Notes under the pieces: model-generated
Database searches by the model: none
The model's input: the letters and a program-made list of their open reading frames with translations, nothing else
What the model was told of the DNA's origin: nothing
Shown: positions 61,501 through 64,000 of the stretch, piece after piece
Numbering within the stretch: the stretch's first letter is position 1
Layout of the letters: each line of letters starts with the position of its first letter
Translations under genes and position numbers: made by a program
Source of the DNA: Phoronis australis
Lineage: Eukaryota > Phoronida > Phoronidae
Direction of reading: 5' to 3'
NCBI GenBank assembly: GCA_002633005.1
Contig: NMRA01000335.1
Span: 186,001 to 250,000 of the forward strand
Length of the DNA: 64,000 bases

Positions 61501-63044
61501 AAGTTTGCTCACCTGCCATAACCGTCGACGCCAAGGTGGTTTGGTAGTTCAGACGCTCAAATTTGGGTAAAATGAGGATTTATATGAAACGGGTTTCAAT
61601 TGTATGAATGGCAAATAGCTCAAGCAATTTTCGCGCGAAAATGGTATTACATGTTATCAGAATAGTAAACATAGTCAATATTACATCATGCATGCACAGT
61701 TGTCTTAGAAACTTTGATTGAAAATGAAGTCGATTGCCTCTCTGACTTACATGTATGGGTAACGTCAATTTAGCTATAGCACTTAGTATGCTGGAAAACG
61801 ATTTGCCATTTTCCATGGGATAAAGTCGATCATTTGTTAACGTACCAAGTCAATATTATAAGAGTGACATCGATTTGCCGCCTTGTAAAAACAATTTAGT
61901 AGTCCTTACTCGTGTTCATCACTCTAACTTGTGCTTTGAAGCCTGACTCTGGCTGAAGACTATCTGTTTGAAATTCAATAAGTGACATGGGTTTGATAGT
62001 CACTCGTCTTGCTTCGAGGTCTTCTACAGAGCCACAGATGGACGTTGGCAGGGGCCACCTAGCGGGATTTTCACCATCGCCGTCATGTATAACCAGACTA
62101 CCAAGAAGGCAGCTACAACATTACAGATACACGTAGTTAGAGTGAAACCCACATATAATTCCAAGAGTGCTTTAAGGGCATTTCATTTGTAAAGTCACTC
62201 GCCTTGATTTCAGCAAATGTTCTTTACTTTAGTGTTCCTTGCTCATATTACAAATGACTTCTGATAATAACTGACAGCTATTTCGTGAGATCAACGTCGA
62301 TAAGCTGGCGTGTTAGGGCTGCTTTCAAATATTATCTAACGTCCGTTCTTTCTGTAGCTTCGATAACCATTAGTTAACTGAATAAGGAAAAGCTTGAAAT
62401 CAACTTTTTAGCAGTAAGTGATGTCAAAAAAGTTTCTTTGAAGGTCGAAAACGGTCTTAATATAGCTTCAAAGAGTTCACTTCAACAAAAGTGTTAAAAA
62501 AACAGAGCATGTACTCAGAAGATGTGCTCAGCCTACAAACAAGAGGACCATGCGAGCAACTGAAATTGAAGAGGAAGTCGCCCAAATGTATGTCTCCAAC
62601 TCCAAAGCAAAATTTGTTTTTAAGTTAGGTAAACATGATATTAAGATTACAGACGAAAGGGTTCATATGAAGCTGAATGAAATATGCAGCAAAAAGTCGC
62701 GGAGAGCAATCAAAGAAAACGCTCACACACACACGCGCGCGCACGCACATACACACATACACACACAAGCACGCGCGCGCACACACACACACACAAACAC
62801 ACACACGCACACATAACCATTACAAAACAAATTTATTTGTAGTTTATATCCCACCTTCTGCTGTTATTTTCGTAGTAACCCGCGTTTATTTTCGTGACGG
62901 TCACGTCTACACGCTGGTTAGGTCCAGTGATGAATTTAAACCAGCACGAAAACCATTGACCAACCATGGTTGCAGGAACAACCGGAAGTTCTAGGTTGAC
63001 CACGGTCTCCGTGGATAATTTGGCCCACGTCTTGTTGCAAAGAC
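52445..63044 (-). CDS. Multi-CUB-domain extracellular protein, 3' part
   Basis: CUB domains are extracellular beta-sandwich modules used for protein binding in secreted, membrane and developmental proteins. Minus-strand exons: 62855-63044, 61910-62112, 59042-59225, 58189-58388, (one missing), 52879-53075, and a likely last exon 52445-52596. Junction codons form correctly: AG|C Ser, A|AC Asn and AG|T Ser. First CUB: FSCWFKFITGPNQRVDVTV, CLLGSLVIHDGDGE, TSICGSVED. Second CUB: SPGWPGLYPPNTKCVYLL, NNCIDDRLSIYDGPDTKS, GSFCGHDVP and GFNIRIS, with four canonical cysteines. The third CUB shows only its second half (DCNEYVEVFNGDTLLDTICE). The 5' end with the signal peptide lies off the right edge. The first half of the third CUB should lie between 53.1 and 58.2 kb but I did not find it. 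No protease, EGF or LDLa domain is visible. Confidence 0.75.
52879..53075 (-). CDS. CUB domain 3, second-half exon
   Basis: 197 nt from TCTCTTTAACAG|A to CCTA|gtaagt. It encodes DCNEYVEVFNGDTLLDTICE, RRRFTIDFNATASQMTVKYV and VWMYYVYKP. The C-x-x-x-V-E-V-F-N-G strand and the second cysteine (ICE) mark a diverged CUB half. NAT is a possible N-glycosylation site. The phases (2 in, 1 out) equal those of the other second-half exons. Confidence 0.78.
53090..53235. repeat. ACACATACGT tandem repeat abutting a CUB exon acceptor
   Basis: About 10 imperfect 11-12-bp units (AACACATACGT, TACACATATGT and so on) from about 53098 to 53213, rich in the palindrome ACGT/TATGT. The repeat begins only some 20 bp from the acceptor of exon 52879-53075. 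The ORFs over it (HICNTYVT.. or YVLHMCNVCVT) are repeat translations, not protein. Confidence 0.9.
54416..54630 (-). CDS. Orphan open segment, possibly a diverged CUB half
   Basis: Within a 130-residue minus-strand frame, after a good acceptor (GGGTATTTCTACAG at about 54633), the text reads MSIDGVFIEFVGHGRLYMAK, FCGNEFRTIF and ITFNVKVERDRSAVQII. The order DG, FCG, then alternating hydrophobics resembles the second half of a CUB domain, and it lies where an exon is missing. The phase at the acceptor (0) does not match the other CUB introns, so this may be chance or a relic. Confidence 0.25.
55000..58188. other. CUB gene intron; the missing exon is not found
   Basis: I looked on the minus strand for a CUB first half (SPxYPxxYPxNxxC) and saw none. 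The region holds a hexamer repeat at 57177-57212 and no clear element ends. Confidence 0.4.
57177..57212. repeat. (GTACAT)n hexanucleotide microsatellite
   Basis: About six copies of GTACAT (36 bp). It is a local expansion of the TACATGTA word common throughout the window. Confidence 0.95.
58189..58388 (-). CDS. CUB domain 2, second-half exon
   Basis: 200 nt from TTTACCATTTCAG|T to GGAAAG|gtatgg. It encodes NNCIDDRLSIYDGPDTKSN, LIGSFCGHDVP and AVVMVFESG..GFNIRIS, a textbook CUB second half. The Asp residues in CIDDRLSIYDG fit calcium binding. The domain closes ISERWK, then a phase 1 intron. Confidence 0.9.
59042..59225 (-). CDS. CUB domain 2, first-half exon
   Basis: 184 nt from ATATTTTCAG|AC to GAGAG|gtttgt. 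It encodes CDWIIPVDECKRHCKLYSPG and WPGLYPPNTKCVYLL, the SPxxPxxYPxNxxC signature at the start of CUB domains. KNERIEMEFGGYG follows, where the Glu fits the calcium-binding position of cbCUB types. Confidence 0.88.
59277..59525. repeat. Dispersed repeat shared with 11.1-11.4 kb, copy 2
   Basis: It starts AGCATGCACGCACCCAGACT and ends GGGGCGCGCATGGTC. Ordered shared phrases are GAGCTATGAATTGTGCATTC, TTTTTGTTTCT and GTCCACTTCGCCAAAT. It sits only about 50 bp upstream (minus-strand sense) of a CUB exon, inside the intron. GCATGCRCGC at one end and GCGCGCATG at the other are short inverted ends. Confidence 0.65.
60868..61432. mobile_element. Foldback element with about 262-bp inverted arms
   Basis: Left arm 60868-61129 and right arm 61171-61432 are reverse complements with scattered mismatches. 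Shared blocks include CTGCTGCTGATTGCCGGAAT, GAGCAGCTTTGTTA and CGCAACTACGCAAATTTT. About 41 bp separate them. There is no coding capacity; the ORF at 60939-61160 is spurious. It is intronic to the CUB gene. Confidence 0.85.
61910..62112 (-). CDS. CUB domain 1, second-half exon
   Basis: 203 nt from TGTTGTAG|C to ACGA|gtaagg. It encodes the conserved second half: CLLGSLVIHDGDGE (the C-x-D/H-DG strand), TSICGSVED, then MSLIEFQTDSLQPESGFKAQ, which is the usual V-x-F-x-(T/S)D...GF ending of CUB domains. Confidence 0.85.
62721..62816. repeat. (CA)n / (CG)n dinucleotide microsatellite
   Basis: CACACACACGCGCGCGCACG and similar, about 95 bp, in the CUB gene intron 40 bp from exon 62855-63044. The Thr/His-rich and Val/Cys-rich ORFs over it are artefacts. 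Confidence 0.95.
62855..63044 (-). CDS. CUB domain 1, first-half exon
   Basis: Acceptor ACACTCTTTTCAG precedes 63044. The exon has 190 nt, starting with two bases of a split codon and ending AG before donor gtggga, a weak donor whose phase nevertheless fits the next exon. It encodes LCNKTWAKLSTETVVNLELP and WFSCWFKFITGP, the first strands and cysteine pair of a CUB domain. The potential N-glycosylation site NKT is near its start. Confidence 0.75.
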
Positions 63045-63227
63045 CTGAAAAGAGTGTAGTAGATAAAAGNCGCTGGTTAGGTCCGGTGATGAATTTAAAC
63101 CAGCACGAAAACCATTGACCAACCATGGTTGCAGGAACAACCGGAAGTTCTAGGTTGACCACGGTCTCCGTGGATAATTTGGCCCACGTCTTGTTGCAAA
63201 GACCTGAAAAGAGTGTAGTAGATAAAA
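62912..63227. repeat. Allelic duplication around a single N that copies a CUB exon
   Basis: 62912-63069 and 63071-63227 are the same sequence apart from rare substitutions (GGTCCAGTG versus GGTCCGGTG), joined by the n at 63070. The second copy holds a truncated version of exon 62855-63044 with its acceptor at 63203. This should be read as one exon, not two. Confidence 0.88.
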
Positions 63228-64000
63228 GTAGTGAGGAAATGCAGGCAGCCATTGCGGACTTTTAACGGAAAGGGAAAAGTCTTATGTGCATTATATAGTA
63301 AGGAATCGAGAGGGCTTTTAATGGTTTAGTGGTGAAAATCGGAAAAGTTTCAGAATCGATTAATCGGAACCTTTCCGATTTAAGTCCCGATTTTGGATTG
63401 GCTTTGAGTGATGATATTGTCACTGACTACTGATAAGGAATGTTTGCCATGAGACTGGATCAAGATGCAAGCAACCAATGACGTTGTCTTACGCTACCAT
63501 ACAAGCGTACCTAGCATTGGCAATGTTTAAAAAAAGGAGCGCCTCGGCTTTGTTTTCCTCAAAGCAGTCCTTCAACTTTTTTGTGGTCCTGCGACGCGAA
63601 ATTTGACGCTGAAACCCTTCACTACCGACACTGTAAATAGCTATTTTAATAGCTATTGTTAAAACAGTTTGATGGTTACATTATCAAGGGGCACGAGGCG
63701 TCATGTCCGAACACCGAATATCCCAAATTCAAACTTTGCAGTATCTGAAATAGCTTGTAGACTAGAAACCAGGTGGAACTGTCCTACTTGTAGACTTTCA
63801 TTGTAATGATGAACAGTCATTAATCTCAAATGATCCATGTGTGGTTCACAAAAACAAATCATTTTTTCAATTCATGGGATTTCTCTCCACTTTTGGCACT
63901 GTCCAGCAAAATCTGTATCAAAAAACAGTGAATGTTAATGAGTCGTGGTGATGTACCAGTCGCCGGACTACTTGTGAGCTGAAAGCGTGTGATCAAATTT
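63228..64000. other. Right edge, presumed CUB gene intron
   Basis: No upstream exon of the CUB gene is recognised here. The preceding exon must end with one base of a split codon and probably lies beyond the window. Confidence 0.4.

Noticed and set aside
62550-62994. ORFs rich in Thr/His/Ala or Cys/Val across 62.7-62.8 kb
   Set aside because: They are translations of the CA/CG microsatellite and have no family motif.
1-64000. CRISPR arrays, operons, integrons or phage modules
   Set aside because: Tandem repeats present are contiguous minisatellites without spacers, and gene structure is intron-containing animal type.
1-64000. LINE or LTR retrotransposon coding regions
   Set aside because: No reverse transcriptase, integrase or transposase motif found in any long frame.

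Overview
The window looks like nuclear DNA from a multicellular, probably marine invertebrate animal. It is AT-rich and gene-sparse, with short GT-AG exons in long introns, many short inverted-repeat elements and no long intact ORF. A conserved eIF3L gene and a multi-CUB-domain gene indicate a metazoan. I cannot name the species; the allelic duplications and the abundant TACATGTA words fit a highly polymorphic marine deuterostome or lophotrochozoan, which is only an inference.

Layout. (1) 1-9.2 kb, minus strand: the first seven coding exons (341 codons) of eIF3L, running off the left edge before its PCI domain. Its introns hold several MITE-like elements. (2) 9.2-16.2 kb: intergenic, with ETS-like motifs just upstream of eIF3L, repeats, a G/C-rich mis-join and an artificial allelic duplication beside an N gap. 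(3) 16.2-30.4 kb, plus strand: an unrecognised gene with a TATA-type promoter, two or three short 5' exons and one 961-base exon encoding a low-complexity, acidic cytosolic region followed by one transmembrane helix. (4) 30.4-52.4 kb: almost no coding evidence apart from a small membrane-helix exon (33.8 kb, minus) and a degraded, possibly P2X7-like fragment (46.8 kb). There are many MITEs, tRNA-like SINE remnants, a 31-bp tandem repeat and an allelic insertion polymorphism. (5) 52.4-63.2 kb, minus strand: the 3' part of a multi-CUB-domain surface or secreted protein. Each complete CUB domain is a two-exon, phase 1-1 module. A putative GPI-anchor exon ends the gene. One exon is duplicated falsely at an assembly joint.

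The three genes show no sign of acting together; this is ordinary animal gene arrangement. No CRISPR, operon, phage or bacterial system is present. The most unusual points are a 50-bp tandem duplication that multiplies an eIF3L splice donor, single-N joints that each separate two haplotypes of the same locus (one with a transposon present and absent), two possible C-terminal exons for the CUB gene, and the unrecognised membrane-anchored protein.

All exon boundaries were read by eye from splice consensus and reading phase. No alignment or search was run.
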